The translations under genes were made by a program, and so were the position numbers. 64,000 nucleotides of DNA from Flavobacterium sp. MDT1-60 (GTDB lineage: Bacteria > Bacteroidota > Bacteroidia > Flavobacteriales > Flavobacteriaceae): positions 1,116,001-1,180,000 of the forward strand of contig NZ_CP062159.1 of NCBI RefSeq assembly GCF_014844035.1, in the 5' to 3' direction. The notes below the pieces were generated by a model. The model saw only the letters and a list, made by a program, of their open reading frames with translations. It ran no database searches and was not told where the DNA came from. This document shows, piece after piece, positions 18,808 to 28,064 of this stretch (within the stretch, counting starts at the first letter, position 1; every line of letters begins with the position of its first letter).

Positions 18808-20958
18808 TTAATTTTCTTTCCAATAGTCGCTATAAAAATTGTTGGTTTCCATTAGTTTAAAATGATTTCCAGAGACTAATACAGTTTTATTTTCTAAAAT
18901 GTAGATCATATCCGCTGTATTTTTTAATCTGTTTAATCGATGAGAGATGAACAAAATAGCGCAATTTGGTTTTATTTTTTGAAATAAATTCATTGTAAAG
19001 TTTTCTGTATTTCTGTCCATTGCCGAGGTAGCTTCGTCTAGAATTAGAAATTGAGGTTTTTTGTATAACGCTCTCGCCAAAGCTATAATTTGTTTTTGTC
19101 CTCCGCTTAAATTAATTCCTTCTTCGCCAAGATTAGTTGCCAGTCCTTGTGGTAATTGGTCGAAATAATAGTCAAATTCATATTCTTGAATAAATTGCAT
19201 CACTTTTTCTGGTGTATCAATTGCGTCAAGAAGGATATTATAAATTAGATCTCCGTTGAATATTGTAATTTCTTGTGGAATCACCGCAATTAAGTCTCTA
19301 TAACTTTTTAGAGCTATGCTTTGAAGCGGATATTGATTGTTTACAATTATATTTCCATTTTCAAATGGATAAAAGCGCTGCAATATTTGTCCCAAGGTAC
19401 TTTTTCCACTACCACTTTCTCCAACAATAGCAATAAATTTTCCTTTTTGGATTTCAATATTTATGTTGTGAAATAGCTCGCTTCTTCCTGCAAAACGGAA
19501 AGAGAGATCTTGAACGGAGATTTGTTCAATTCCTGAAATTTCGGACCCTTCTTTTTTCTCTTTTTCGATTGATGCGAATTCATACATTCGGTTAAAAGCA
19601 ATTTTGGCTTCGTTGATTGGAATTGCAACCAACGCTAAATTTGCAATCGATGGTAAAAGTGAACCAGTAATCCCCAAAATTGCAATTAATTCTCCCGTTT
19701 TTATTCCTTTATTAAATACCTGTATTGATGTATAAATTAAAATACCAATTAGAAAGACAATACTGGCCAGTCCTGACTGCCAAGAAAGTGTTATGTGTAT
19801 CTTTCCAAGATTGAATATTTTTTCTTGAAAATTGGCAAAAATCAGATTGTTTGTTTTGCTGAAAATTTCTTGTTTATTATCATTTTTTATAGTCGAAATT
19901 CCTTGAATGGTATTGATGTAATTACTTTCGTTAAAAGCATAGCTTTGCATCACTTCTTTTTGTGCAATGATTATTTTTTTATTGCTTCTGTAGATGATGC
20001 AAAAATAAATAGGCAAACTCAACAATGAAATTAATCCTAACTTCCAGGAATAGCTAAACAGAAATCCCAGCGATATAATAGAAACAAAAACATCTATTAC
20101 CAAAGAACTCGTTAATGTTTTTATAACGTTTTGTACACGTTGCGTATCGTTTAATCGAGCGACTAATTCCCCAATTTCCTAGTGTCAAAAAAAGGTTTTG
20201 GCAAATGTAAAAGAGAACCAAAAAATTGATTATTGATTCGGTTGTTAAAATCTTTAGATTGCTGTAATAAAAAGAATCCTCTCAAAACAGCAAATCCTAC
20301 TCTTGCCAATAATAAAATGGTCAACAGACCAATACCTGAAATTAATTTTTTGATATTGTGAGATGGCAAAATGTCATCAATTAGTTTTTGGGAGAATAAT
20401 GACATCGCCATTCCTAAACAGGCAACAAAAATACCTAGTAAAATGCTAATCCATAAAAGGTTATAATCTTCTCTCAGGATTCTAAAAACCATGTTCTTTG
20501 AGCATTTCTCTCTCTTTTTTCTTTAATAAAAGTTTCATTTGGTTCAAGGGTGAGGCAGGTTTTTGAGACCCAAATTTTTTCTAATTCATTTTAGATAAAT
20601 AAAAGACCCCTTTTCCCGGGTCCCCAATTAAGAAGCCTTTTGTTCCGTCATACTCATAGCAAACTACATAATGATTAAGTTGCTTTTCGATTAAAACATG
20701 TAAGATTACGGGTTTTTTATGGTCTATAAGAACTTGAATATCGGCTTCACAGCCTTCTGCAGTAAAGCCTAATTTGTTTGCCGCCTGATACAAACCTAAC
20801 AGTGAAGTACCTTGTTTGTTTGAACCACTTAGCTCACGAATTTTTTCAATAGTATTATTACCTTGATAAAGTTTTATGATGCTCATTAAACAAGCAACGC
20901 CACAATCTGATTGATCTAGTTGTTGTGCATGTATTTTTTCGATATGTTTTAGGTTCAT
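18808..20958 (-). CDS. C39-peptidase bacteriocin ABC exporter (three frameshifts)
   Basis: A single gene read in four frame segments. The C39 peptidase has the catalytic Cys in QSDCGVAC, the His in NHYVVCY and the Asp in IGDPGKG. Six membrane helices follow. The ATPase has Walker A VGESGSGKST, signature LSGGQKQ, Walker B FLILDEATSAMD and H-loop FISHRL. Breaks lie at a T4 run (20589-20592), at 20475-20488 and at a C4 run (20169-20172), all plus-strand coordinates. Adding one base at each restores the linking sequence IWVSKTCLTLEPNETF and LGELVARLNDT, giving exactly 718 codons, the usual exporter length. It would cleave the leader of the precursor peptide and export it. Three lesions make true inactivation possible. 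Confidence 0.75.
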
Positions 20959-20976
20959 GGTTGATTTATTCAAGAT

Positions 20977-21497
20977 TCATTTTTTTATCAAAGTTTCAAT
21001 CTTCATTTGCCCTTTTACTTGTTCGATAAGGTTTTGATTTTTGTCATAAAGAAGTAGGCATGGTAAGTTATTTATGTCAAAAGTAGAAGCGAAAGTAACT
21101 TTACTGTCAGATAAAAAATGAATACAATCATAGATGTTTAATTGTTTTTTTTGAGCGAATTTTTTGATTTTGTCAGGATTTTCAAATGACACGAAAATTA
21201 ATTCTACATCTTTGAGATTTGTGATGTTTTCCTTTATCATTTGAGCTTCTTCGTTACAATATTCACATTCTGTATTGAAATAAATAAAAATTGTGGCGTG
21301 TCCTCTTTTTAGATTTTCATTTGTAAAAAAACCTCCTTTTGTGTTCTTATAAGAGAATTTAGGGATAGTTTTAATGTTCTCTGCAACTTCTTTTTATGGT
21401 TTATTTTGGATGCGATTTTATAGGCAAAAAAAGAAAGAACACTTATGAATAGTATAATGAATATTGTTTTTATATGTTTTTTCATTGATTTTTTCAT
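20977..21497 (-). CDS. Membrane-anchored thioredoxin-like protein (one-base frameshift)
   Basis: The N-terminal helix (HIKTIFIILFISVLSFFAYK) anchors it. The thioredoxin fold follows, with ATIFIYFNTECEYCNEEA holding a CxxC (C-E-Y-C) and NLPCLLLYD at the cis-Pro region. The frame breaks in a T5 run (21391-21395). Adding one base joins NHKKEVAENIKTIPKFSYKN and gives 174 codons. ATGA overlap with the upstream gene indicates translational coupling. It precedes the exporter gene directly. Redoxin-like proteins are frequent in Bacteroidetes bacteriocin clusters. The mature precursor peptide here has two Cys, so a role in disulfide formation is plausible but inferred. Confidence 0.65.
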
Positions 21498-22123
21498 GAA
21501 TAATTAAGTGTGAAAAACATCATGGTTACTACCCAGAGTAATAAAGAAGGCACATAACTATAAGCGACAATCTTAAGGCCATTATCTGTATTGGTTGTAG
21601 TGAGTTGTCCCACTTGATAACCTAAATAAATGATATAAGCGAGTTCAAAAAGATTAAGAGTTTGAAACGGATAAATAAACCAGGTTTCTAGACCCTTATA
21701 GCCAACTATATTTAAAGCTGATAGAGGATAGAAATTTTGAATATCTTCTAAAGTATAATCAGTTTGAAAAAAATAAAACCAAACTATTTTGAAAACAGGA
21801 ATCATCAAAAAAATAAATTCTGCTTTTAATGTAATATCCCAAAGGTTTTTGAATTTTAAATCTTTATTAGAAAAAAATAAACCAATATAAAGTATGGTAG
21901 CAATTATACTGGTTTTTATTAAAATGAAAACAGGCATAAACACATTTGCAACCCATTGCCATTTTTTTTGTAATCCTAGAATTTTTTTTATTTGTTGCGA
22001 GGTAAGTTGTTCGGATAACGAATTATAAAGTAGATCATCAAAATGTATTGCTTTTTTAAAAATTTCAGTAATTACAATTGAGATAATAGAGAGTATTAAC
22101 CATTTTAGAAATGGTGATTTCAT
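21494..22123 (-). CDS. Multi-spanning membrane protein of the bacteriocin cluster
   Basis: 209 residues with about five hydrophobic helices: near residues 8-25, 62-84, 100-120, 155-170 and 185-207. There are no catalytic motifs. The loop after the first helix is rich in Gln, Lys and Leu (EQLTSQQIKKILGLQKK). It is embedded in the bacteriocin operon, overlaps the thioredoxin-like gene by four bases, and has no relative elsewhere in the window. Immunity proteins are often small multi-spanning proteins beside the precursor gene, so immunity is a reasonable guess. A permease-like role is the alternative. I do not recognise the family. Confidence 0.6.
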   Translation of the reverse strand: MKSPFLKWLILSIISIVITEIFKKAIHFDDLLYNSLSEQLTSQQIKKILGLQKKWQWVANVFMPVFILIKTSIIATILYIGLFFSNKDLKFKNLWDITLKAEFIFLMIPVFKIVWFYFFQTDYTLEDIQNFYPLSALNIVGYKGLETWFIYPFQTLNLFELAYIIYLGYQVGQLTTTNTDNGLKIVAYSYVPSLLLWVVTMMFFTLNYS

Positions 22124-22225
22124 AATATTAATTTAGAGTTGAAAAATAGAGTGTTTTAATAGACTTTCATTTCTTTGACAAAAAGATGAAGTAATGTTTT
22201 AAAATATTGAAATAAGCTGAAATTT

Positions 22226-22453
22226 TTATTGGTGCTTAGTGTTATTCTTTTTTATTTTACCAATATACAATTCCCAATAACAGCCTAATGCTAATAGACT
22301 TGAAGAGATAAGACCGGATAATTGAATGTAAATGTTTATTGTATGGTCTAATCCATACTTTAATAATTCATAAATTTTTTGGCCAATTATAAATAGCGCA
22401 AAAAAAAGAATTATGGTTAGAATTGTTCGTCTGTTTTTTTTTATAAAATTCAT
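22226..22453 (-). CDS. Small two-helix membrane protein, possible immunity protein
   Basis: 75 residues: a basic start (MNFIKKNRR), two hydrophobic helices (about 10-30 and 42-62), and a basic tail (KIKKNNTKHQ). It starts 115 bases after the precursor gene stop and just past a strong palindromic terminator. Size, topology and position are typical of bacteriocin immunity proteins, but no sequence signature supports a firm call. Confidence 0.55.
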   Translation of the reverse strand: MNFIKKNRRTILTIILFFALFIIGQKIYELLKYGLDHTINIYIQLSGLISSSLLALGCYWELYIGKIKKNNTKHQ

Positions 22454-22471
22454 TAGATTTTTCGTTGTTAA

Positions 22472-22499
22472 AAATCTCTCTCGAATTCGAGAGAGATTT
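22472..22499 (-). terminator. Terminator between precursor peptide and export genes
   Basis: A 28-base perfect palindrome: AAATCTCTCTCGAA followed by its reverse complement, then a U-tract in the leftward direction. It would stop most transcripts after the small peptide gene and let a minority read into the membrane, redoxin and exporter genes, a known way to overproduce precursor relative to export machinery. Confidence 0.75.
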
Positions 22500-22567
22500 C
22501 TTAAAGTTTGAACTATGATTACTTTTAAAATTTAAATTGTTTTAAAACTTGGATTTTTAAAGTTAAA

Positions 22568-22786
22568 TTAGCGATCCATTTCTTCTTCTCGGGGACGTGA
22601 TCCACCAGTGCCACAATCTTGCGCTAAAGCAATACTCCCATGAATAAAGGATGCGGCAAAGAGACCGGCACCAATAGGGCCAGTAACTAAAAATGCTCCT
22701 GCAAAAGTTAATCCTAAGCCAATTGCTGACCACCCACAACCTGAGGCTTGTAAATCAGCCATCTGATTTAATTCTAATTTTTTCAT
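22568..22786 (-). CDS. Bacteriocin-like precursor peptide with double-glycine-type leader
   Basis: 72 residues starting MKKLELNQMADLQASG, the leader pattern of Bacteroidetes class IIb-like (cerein/ComC-type) precursors. A C39 peptidase should cut after the SG at 15-16. The mature part begins CGWSAIG, is hydrophobic and rich in Gly and Ala (GLGLTFAGAF, GPIGAGLFAA) with GxxxG-like spacing suited to membrane insertion, and ends in a polar tail (GGSRPREEEMDR). It has two Cys, one directly at the cut site and one in QDCGTGG. The first ATG (22825) would bury the leader, so I used the second. Its C39 exporter is encoded downstream in the same orientation. No HlyD-type adaptor gene is present. Confidence 0.8.
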   Translation of the reverse strand: MKKLELNQMADLQASGCGWSAIGLGLTFAGAFLVTGPIGAGLFAASFIHGSIALAQDCGTGGSRPREEEMDR

Positions 22787-22822
22787 AATAATTTGATTAT
22801 TGGTTAATATTTTTATTAATAT

Positions 22823-22830
22823 CAAAATTA
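22823..22830 (-). promoter_or_regulatory. -7 promoter box of the precursor peptide gene
   Basis: On the minus strand TAATTTTG fully matches TAnnTTTG and lies 37 bases before the precursor ATG. The intergenic space is shared with the divergent XRE regulator. Confidence 0.5.
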
Positions 22831-22890
22831 GAATGAAAGAGAAAAAAATCTTAGTCGAAAATCGGTTATTTAAAACCTAAATCTGAATAA

Positions 22891-22918
22891 TTGTAAATTA
22901 AATCTTATTTTATATTTG
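22891..22918 (+). promoter_or_regulatory. Promoter of the XRE-family regulator
   Basis: TTG at 22891 and TATATTTG at 22911-22918 with a 17-base gap, close to the flavobacterial consensus. The first ATG (22924) is only six bases past the -7 box, which favours the second ATG at 22933 as start. Confidence 0.55.
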
Positions 22919-22932
22919 TAAAAATGTTAAAT

Positions 22933-23304
22933 ATGAATAAAATTGTAGGAAATAATTTAAAGATGTTGCGTAAAGCAAAAAACATGTCTCAAGAAGAAGT
23001 AGCCGATATTTTAAAAATTTCTCAGTCGGCATATGCAAGAATGGAGAGAGGAGAAAGTGCTTCTTGGGCTGCCCATTTCAATCGAATCTGTCAGGCGTTT
23101 GAAATAGTCCCTGAAGAATTAATTAAAAAAGAGTTAGGAACTGAAATATATGCGAGTTTGATTGATCCTGAGCGATTAACTGAGCTTCGAATCTTAAGCG
23201 TTTACAGAAAAATAATAAAGAAATATGAATTGGAAATTGAAGATTTAAAAACTATCATTAAATATTTAAATAGGGTAAAAACAAAAAAGGCCTCACATAA
23301 GTGA
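22933..23304 (+). CDS. XRE-family transcriptional regulator
   Basis: 123 residues. The N-terminal helix-turn-helix spans about residues 4-60 (IVGNNLKMLRKAKNMSQEEV, then ISQSAYARMERGES, then QAFEIVPEELI). The C-terminal half (SVYRKIIKKYELEIEDLKTI) looks like a coiled coil for dimerisation. It is transcribed away from the bacteriocin precursor with a 146-base shared promoter region, so control of that cluster is likely. An alternative start at 22924 adds three residues. A weak hairpin overlaps the stop region (about 23289-23312). Confidence 0.8.
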   Translation: MNKIVGNNLKMLRKAKNMSQEEVADILKISQSAYARMERGESASWAAHFNRICQAFEIVPEELIKKELGTEIYASLIDPERLTELRILSVYRKIIKKYELEIEDLKTIIKYLNRVKTKKASHK

Positions 23305-23358
23305 AACCTTTCTAAAATATATATTTGAATTGAAATAATTACCTTTTATAAAGCAACA

Positions 23359-23637
23359 TTAGTTTAGCTCTTTAGTCACAATCTGCATGGTCTCCCTACT
23401 CACTTGTTTCAATAAAACCGCTTTGTTTTCTTCAACCGTTTGAGCAGCTTTTTCTGTCAAGTGACGAATAGTGTACAAAGTCACATTTTCGTTATAATCA
23501 ACTTTGAATTTTTTCGAAAGTATCGCGTTCAATTCATTGAAATTCTCAAATTTATCTTCCACGCAAACAGAAAAACTAATCGCTGAATTCTGAATTAAGT
23601 TTACTTTTAGTTTTAATGAAGTTTTGTAAAATATCAC
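23359..23637 (-). pseudogene. Detached duplicate of the aspartokinase 3' end
   Basis: The last ~85 residues (VNLIQNSAISFSVCVEDKFE to QIVTKELN) repeat the C-terminus of the aspartokinase at 26602-27860, with about six substitutions. By hand alignment the DNA matches at roughly 92% over about 250 bases, starting at the stop codon. The match ends near 23612 and the first few codons are unrelated. It corresponds to the second ACT region only, so it cannot be an enzyme. It is separated from the full gene by the GH74-type gene, suggesting an insertion that rebuilt the gene end. Confidence 0.9.
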
Positions 23638-24076
23638 TAAAAGTTGTATTGTATAGCATTGCTTTAAATTTATAAGTTTTTTTTTATATTAATGATAAAA
23701 AAGATTAGCTGTTACTGGTAAAATACCTCAATATTCGAGAAGTATCTTTGAGCCTATTGAAATACCAAAAAATAACTTTGGACAAGAATATTTTTTATGT
23801 GAATGTATATACAAACAATTAAAAACAATGCATATTTAATATTTGAAATATGCTTCTATAAATTTTTTAGCTATAGCTCTTTTTAGGAATGCAAACAGCG
23901 CTTAAAGATTATATTTTTTAATTGTTACGTTTTTGAATATTCTTTTTATTTAAAAAAGAAAAATGTATACTTGTTATCAATTTAACCATAAGTTAAGATG
24001 AAATATTTTCGATAGTCAATTGAGAATATTTTTGATCTAAGAATTTACTTAAACCATAATTTAAATGATTACTAAA
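23638..24076. other. AT-rich intergenic stretch with no identified gene
   Basis: About 440 bases between the aspartokinase fragment and the GH74-type gene. I see no convincing coding frame, tRNA or repeat. It probably holds the promoter of the glycosidase gene. The aspartokinase-like sequence stops abruptly at its left edge, so one insertion boundary should lie near 23612-23640. Confidence 0.5.
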
Positions 24077-26500
24077 ATGAAGAAAAACTATTTTTTACTT
24101 TTTTTATTGCTTCTGGTTTCCTTGTCAGGAAAAGCACAAAATGCATGGAAGAATGTTCAGATAGGAGGAGGGGGTTTTGTATCTGGAATTATTACCAGTA
24201 AAAATGATGCAGATTTAAAATATGCCAGAACTGATGTTGGCGGCGCTTACAGATGGGATGCTGCTAATAAAAAATGGATCTCTTTGCTGGATTGGCTAAG
24301 TATAGATCAGGTTGGTTATTTTGGCGTTGAATCGTTGGCAATAGATCCACAAAATAATAATGTGGTCTACTTATTGGTTGGAACCAGTTATTTTAATAAT
24401 GGAAAAACGGCTATTTTAAAATCTACAAATAAAGGAAATACATTTACTGAAATTGAAGTGACTTCTCAATTTAAAGCACACGGTAATGGTATGGGGCGTT
24501 CGAATGGTGAACGTTTAGCTGTTGATCCAAATAATTCGAATATTATTTATTGCGGAACCAGAAACAACGGTATTTTTCAAAGTATTGATGCCGGTTTGAC
24601 TTGGAATAAGTTGTCAGGTTTTCCGGTTACGACAACTTCAAATGCAAATGGGGTATGTTTTGTTGTTTTGGATCCGGCTTCGGTTTCAGGAGGTAAAACA
24701 CAAACTATTTATGCCGGGGTTTCACAAGTTGGAGCTTCTAATCTATACAAAAGCCTTGATGGCGGAATTAGCTGGACTGCTGTTTCAGGAGCCACAACAT
24801 CTTATATGCCTCAGCGTGCTGTTTTAGATTCAAATCGATCTTTATTAATTACTTATGCTGATATGGAAGGACCCTGGAATGGAACCCAAGGAAAAATATC
24901 AAAATTAAGCAGTACAGGAATTTTTACAGACATTACGCCAGCTGGTATTACAAGGCCGTTTGCAGGTATTGATGTAGATCCGGCAAATCCACAACGATTA
25001 ATCGCTTCAACGACAAACACATGGTCGTTCCAATATAATACTCCTGGGGGGACAGCTGTATATGGGGATCATTTTTATGTAAGTACAGACGGAGGAACTA
25101 ATTGGAGAGATTTAGTTGGTAATTCCGGATTTTCTTTTGAAACTAATGGCTGTACATGGGTTACCGGTCAGTCAATACACTGGGCAACAGATTTTAAATT
25201 TAACCCGACAAATACATCTCAGGCAAGTATTGTTTCAGGAAACGGACTTTTTACTTGCGATGATATTAATGCAGTTAAAACTACCTGGAAATTTGATGCA
25301 ATCGGTATTGAAGAATCAGTTCCTTTAGATTTAATAAGTATTCCATCTGGTCCATTAATGAGTGTAATTGGTGACTTTGACGGATTTAAACATACAGATG
25401 TAACTGTTTTTGCTCCGCAACATGCTCCGACTATGGGTACTTCAACTTCTATTTCGTATGCTGCAGGAAACACAAACAAAATTGTGAGGTTAGGGGATTT
25501 CATGTATTATTCTGGAAATCAAGGTGCGACATGGGCCAAAACTGCAGCGGCCTTAATGGGACAAAGGGGCAGAGCAGCCTTGTCTTATGATGGTAATACC
25601 ATTTTACATTGTCCTTCCGGTGCAACAAGTATATATCGTTCTGTTGATAACGGAACTTCATGGACAACCTGTAACGGTATAAGTCTTAGTGATGCAATCC
25701 CGGTTTCTGATCAGGTAATCAATAATAAGTTTTATGTTTATGATCAACCAACAGGATTGATGATGATTAGTACTGATGGAGGGGCTAATTTTGTTTCTGC
25801 AGGTAATGCCGGTTCATTGGGTTCAAAATTAATTCGAACTGTTCCCGGTAATGCAGGACAAATCTGGATTGCAATGAATGGTGGAGGTTTAAAACGTTCA
25901 ATTGATGGCGGTCTGACTTTTGTTGTTCCTTCAGCAAATGTAACAGCTGCTTCAGCTGTAGGTATTGGTAAAGCAGCTCCTGGAAAAACATATCCTTCTA
26001 TATATATTTGGGGAACAGTAAATGGAGTTACCGGTGTGTTTCGTTCTATTGATGAGGGCGTTACATGGCTTCGTGTAAATAATGATGCGTATGAATTTGG
26101 CGGAACAGGAAACGGTAATTTTGTAATTGGTGATATGAATACTTTTGGCAAGGTTTATATGAGTACCGTAGGAAGAGGAATTGTTTACACCGACAGTGAT
26201 GCAAGTCTTGGGATTTCTGATAACGAATTTAAGAATGATACTCAGATATTCTCTGTAAAAGCGCATCCTAATCCAATGAAAGATTATGTGGTATTAGAAC
26301 TGCCTGATTATACAAACGGAACTCTGGTTAATATTCAGGTTTATAATTTATTAGGGAAATTGATAAAGAAAGATATGTATACGGTTTCAAATAATACTGT
26401 AACATTGTTCTCTAATGATTTATCAAATCAACATGGTATATTATTGGTAAAAGTAAAAACCAGCAACGGAAAATCAGGTATTGTAAAAATTATAAAATAA
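24077..26500 (+). CDS. Secreted GH74-type xyloglucanase-like protein with T9SS tail
   Basis: 807 residues. The signal peptide ends SGKAQ. The body is two seven-bladed propellers built from BNR/sialidase-type repeats (STNKGNTF, SIDAGLTWNKLSGFP, SLDGGISWTA, SVDNGTSWTTCNG, SIDEGVTWLRVN). YARTDVGGAYRWD near residue 50 matches the GH74 region with the catalytic Asp (D53). GIEESVPLDLISIPSGP, then GDFDGFKHTDVT, match the conserved second-domain block. The C-terminal ~75 residues (AHPNPMKDYVVLELPDY to GKSGIVKIIK) are a T9SS sorting domain. The family cuts xyloglucan backbones. It lies between two copies of the aspartokinase 3' end, so it may be acquired. Confidence 0.85.
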   Translation: MKKNYFLLFLLLLVSLSGKAQNAWKNVQIGGGGFVSGIITSKNDADLKYARTDVGGAYRWDAANKKWISLLDWLSIDQVGYFGVESLAIDPQNNNVVYLLVGTSYFNNGKTAILKSTNKGNTFTEIEVTSQFKAHGNGMGRSNGERLAVDPNNSNIIYCGTRNNGIFQSIDAGLTWNKLSGFPVTTTSNANGVCFVVLDPASVSGGKTQTIYAGVSQVGASNLYKSLDGGISWTAVSGATTSYMPQRAVLDSNRSLLITYADMEGPWNGTQGKISKLSSTGIFTDITPAGITRPFAGIDVDPANPQRLIASTTNTWSFQYNTPGGTAVYGDHFYVSTDGGTNWRDLVGNSGFSFETNGCTWVTGQSIHWATDFKFNPTNTSQASIVSGNGLFTCDDINAVKTTWKFDAIGIEESVPLDLISIPSGPLMSVIGDFDGFKHTDVTVFAPQHAPTMGTSTSISYAAGNTNKIVRLGDFMYYSGNQGATWAKTAAALMGQRGRAALSYDGNTILHCPSGATSIYRSVDNGTSWTTCNGISLSDAIPVSDQVINNKFYVYDQPTGLMMISTDGGANFVSAGNAGSLGSKLIRTVPGNAGQIWIAMNGGGLKRSIDGGLTFVVPSANVTAASAVGIGKAAPGKTYPSIYIWGTVNGVTGVFRSIDEGVTWLRVNNDAYEFGGTGNGNFVIGDMNTFGKVYMSTVGRGIVYTDSDASLGISDNEFKNDTQIFSVKAHPNPMKDYVVLELPDYTNGTLVNIQVYNLLGKLIKKDMYTVSNNTVTLFSNDLSNQHGILLVKVKTSNGKSGIVKIIK

Positions 26501-26530
26501 AAACACCTTTTTTGAATTGGCTGATTAAAA

Positions 26531-26569
26531 AAATAAAGGTCTCACTTTTTGGTGAGACCTTTATTTTTT
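26531..26569. terminator. Bidirectional terminator after the GH74-type gene
   Basis: A 14-bp stem, AATAAAGGTCTCAC with GTGAGACCTTTATT, around a short T-rich loop, with U-tracts on either strand. It serves both the rightward glycosidase gene and the leftward aspartokinase gene. Confidence 0.85.
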
Positions 26570-26601
26570 ATGCTGAATTTAATAATGTAACCTGTCTAAA
26601 A

Positions 26602-27860
26602 CTAATTTAGTTCTTTAGTCACAATCTGCATGGTCTCCCTACTCACTTGTTTCAATAAAACTTCTTTATTTTCTTCAACAGTTTGTGCAGCTTGTTCTGT
26701 AAAATGACGAATCGTGTATAAAGTCACATGTTCGTTATAATCAACTTTGAATTTTTTCGAAAGTATCGCGTTCAATTCGTTGAAATTCTCAAATTTATCT
26801 TCCACACAAACAGAAAAACTAATCGCTGAATTCTGAATCAAGTTCACTTTGATTTTAAATTCATGGAACAAGGCAAAAATCTCACTGATATTTTCTTCCA
26901 TGATGAAAGAGAAATCGATAGACGAAAGCGAAATTAAAAGCTGATTTCTTTTTACAATAAAACAAGGATATTGTGGTTCTAAATCAACACCTTTAGAAAC
27001 GCAGGTTCCTTTTAATAATGGGTTGATAAATGATTTTACATACAAAGGAATTTCTTTTTTCTGTAAAGGTTGTAATGTTTTTGGGTGAATTACCGTTGCA
27101 CCATAAAAAGCCAATTCAATCGCTTCACGATACGAAATTTGATTTAACAAACTCGCATTTTCAAAATAGCGCGGATCGGCATTCATAACTCCCGGAACGT
27201 CTTTCCAGATCGTTACACTTTCGGCATTTAAGCAATAAGCAAAAATTCCGGCAGTATAATCAGAACCTTCACGGCCTAAAGTCGTAGTGAAATTATTTTC
27301 ATCTGCACCTAAAATCCTTGTGTGATATTTAATGTTTTTCTTGGAACATTTTTGCTGATGTTTTGTTGTGTAATTTCCCAATCCACTTCTGCATCTCTGT
27401 AATTTGCATTGGTTTTAATGAAATTACGAACGTCAAGCCAGTTAGTCTTAATTTCCATAAAATTCATGAAATGACTTAGAATTGTAGTCGAAATCAATTC
27501 TCCAAAACTCACGATCTGATCGTAAACAAAATTGTAATTTGGAGATTTATTGTGTGCTAAAAAGTATTCTAAATCAGAGAATTGATCTTTTACAGCCGCA
27601 AAAACAGCATGTTTTTCATCCTCAAATAAATCCAATAATATTTGATTATGATATTTCTTAATTTCCTGTACAGACGAATTTAACTCTGCCGATTTATCAA
27701 AGTAATTCTTGATCACAACTTCAAGAGCATTTGTGGTTTTACCCATAGCCGAAACCACCAAAATTACATCTTCATACCCCACTTTTTGTAAAACGTCATA
27801 AACGTTTTTAATTCCATCTGCATCTTTTACAGATGCACCACCAAATTTAAATACTCTCAT
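26602..27860 (-). CDS. lysC: Aspartate kinase (one-base frameshift)
   Basis: Converts aspartate to aspartyl phosphate, the first step to lysine, methionine and threonine. The kinase domain begins MRVFKFGGASVKDADG (KFGG nucleotide motif), with VVSAMGKTTNAL, then GREGSDYTAG and WKDVPGVMNADPR. Two ACT domains fill the C-terminal third (about 290-419). The frame breaks in a T5 run (27335-27339). One added base restores NVPRKNIKYHTRILGADENN and gives 420 codons with all motifs. Monofunctional, without a homoserine dehydrogenase part. Because aspartokinase is central to cell-wall and amino-acid synthesis, a sequencing error is more likely than loss. Its 3' end is duplicated at 23359-23612. Confidence 0.85.
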
Positions 27861-27957
27861 TTTTAATTTTGTATATTCTTTTAAACTCCAATTTTTTTAA
27901 ATTCCAAACTCCAATTCTTGCTTAATTTCATAAAGATGCAGTAAAGTATCTTTTTAT

Positions 27958-28020
27958 TTGCCAGGAATTTCACAAATTCACGATAATCAATTCGTGCTAA
28001 TTCGTGGCGAACTGACACAG
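27958..28020. repeat. CACGAATT-type intergenic repeat
   Basis: Contains TTCACAAATTCACGA, then AATTCGTGCTAATTCGTGGC, the same words found in inverted arrangement at 43379-43472. It lies between lysC and the GNAT gene and has no coding frame. Confidence 0.55.
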
Positions 28021-28064
28021 ATTTAAAAGCATTTTAATCTTATAATCTTTGGCAAAATATATTT

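Noticed and set aside
23638..24076. Possible tRNA or integrase scar next to the lysC 3' fragment
   Set aside because: No cloverleaf, CCA end or recombinase remnant can be seen. The insertion idea rests on the duplicated gene end only.
25219..26266. Several minus-strand frames inside the GH74-type gene
   Set aside because: They are overlapping shadows without signal peptides or domains; the plus-strand gene is continuous and well supported.
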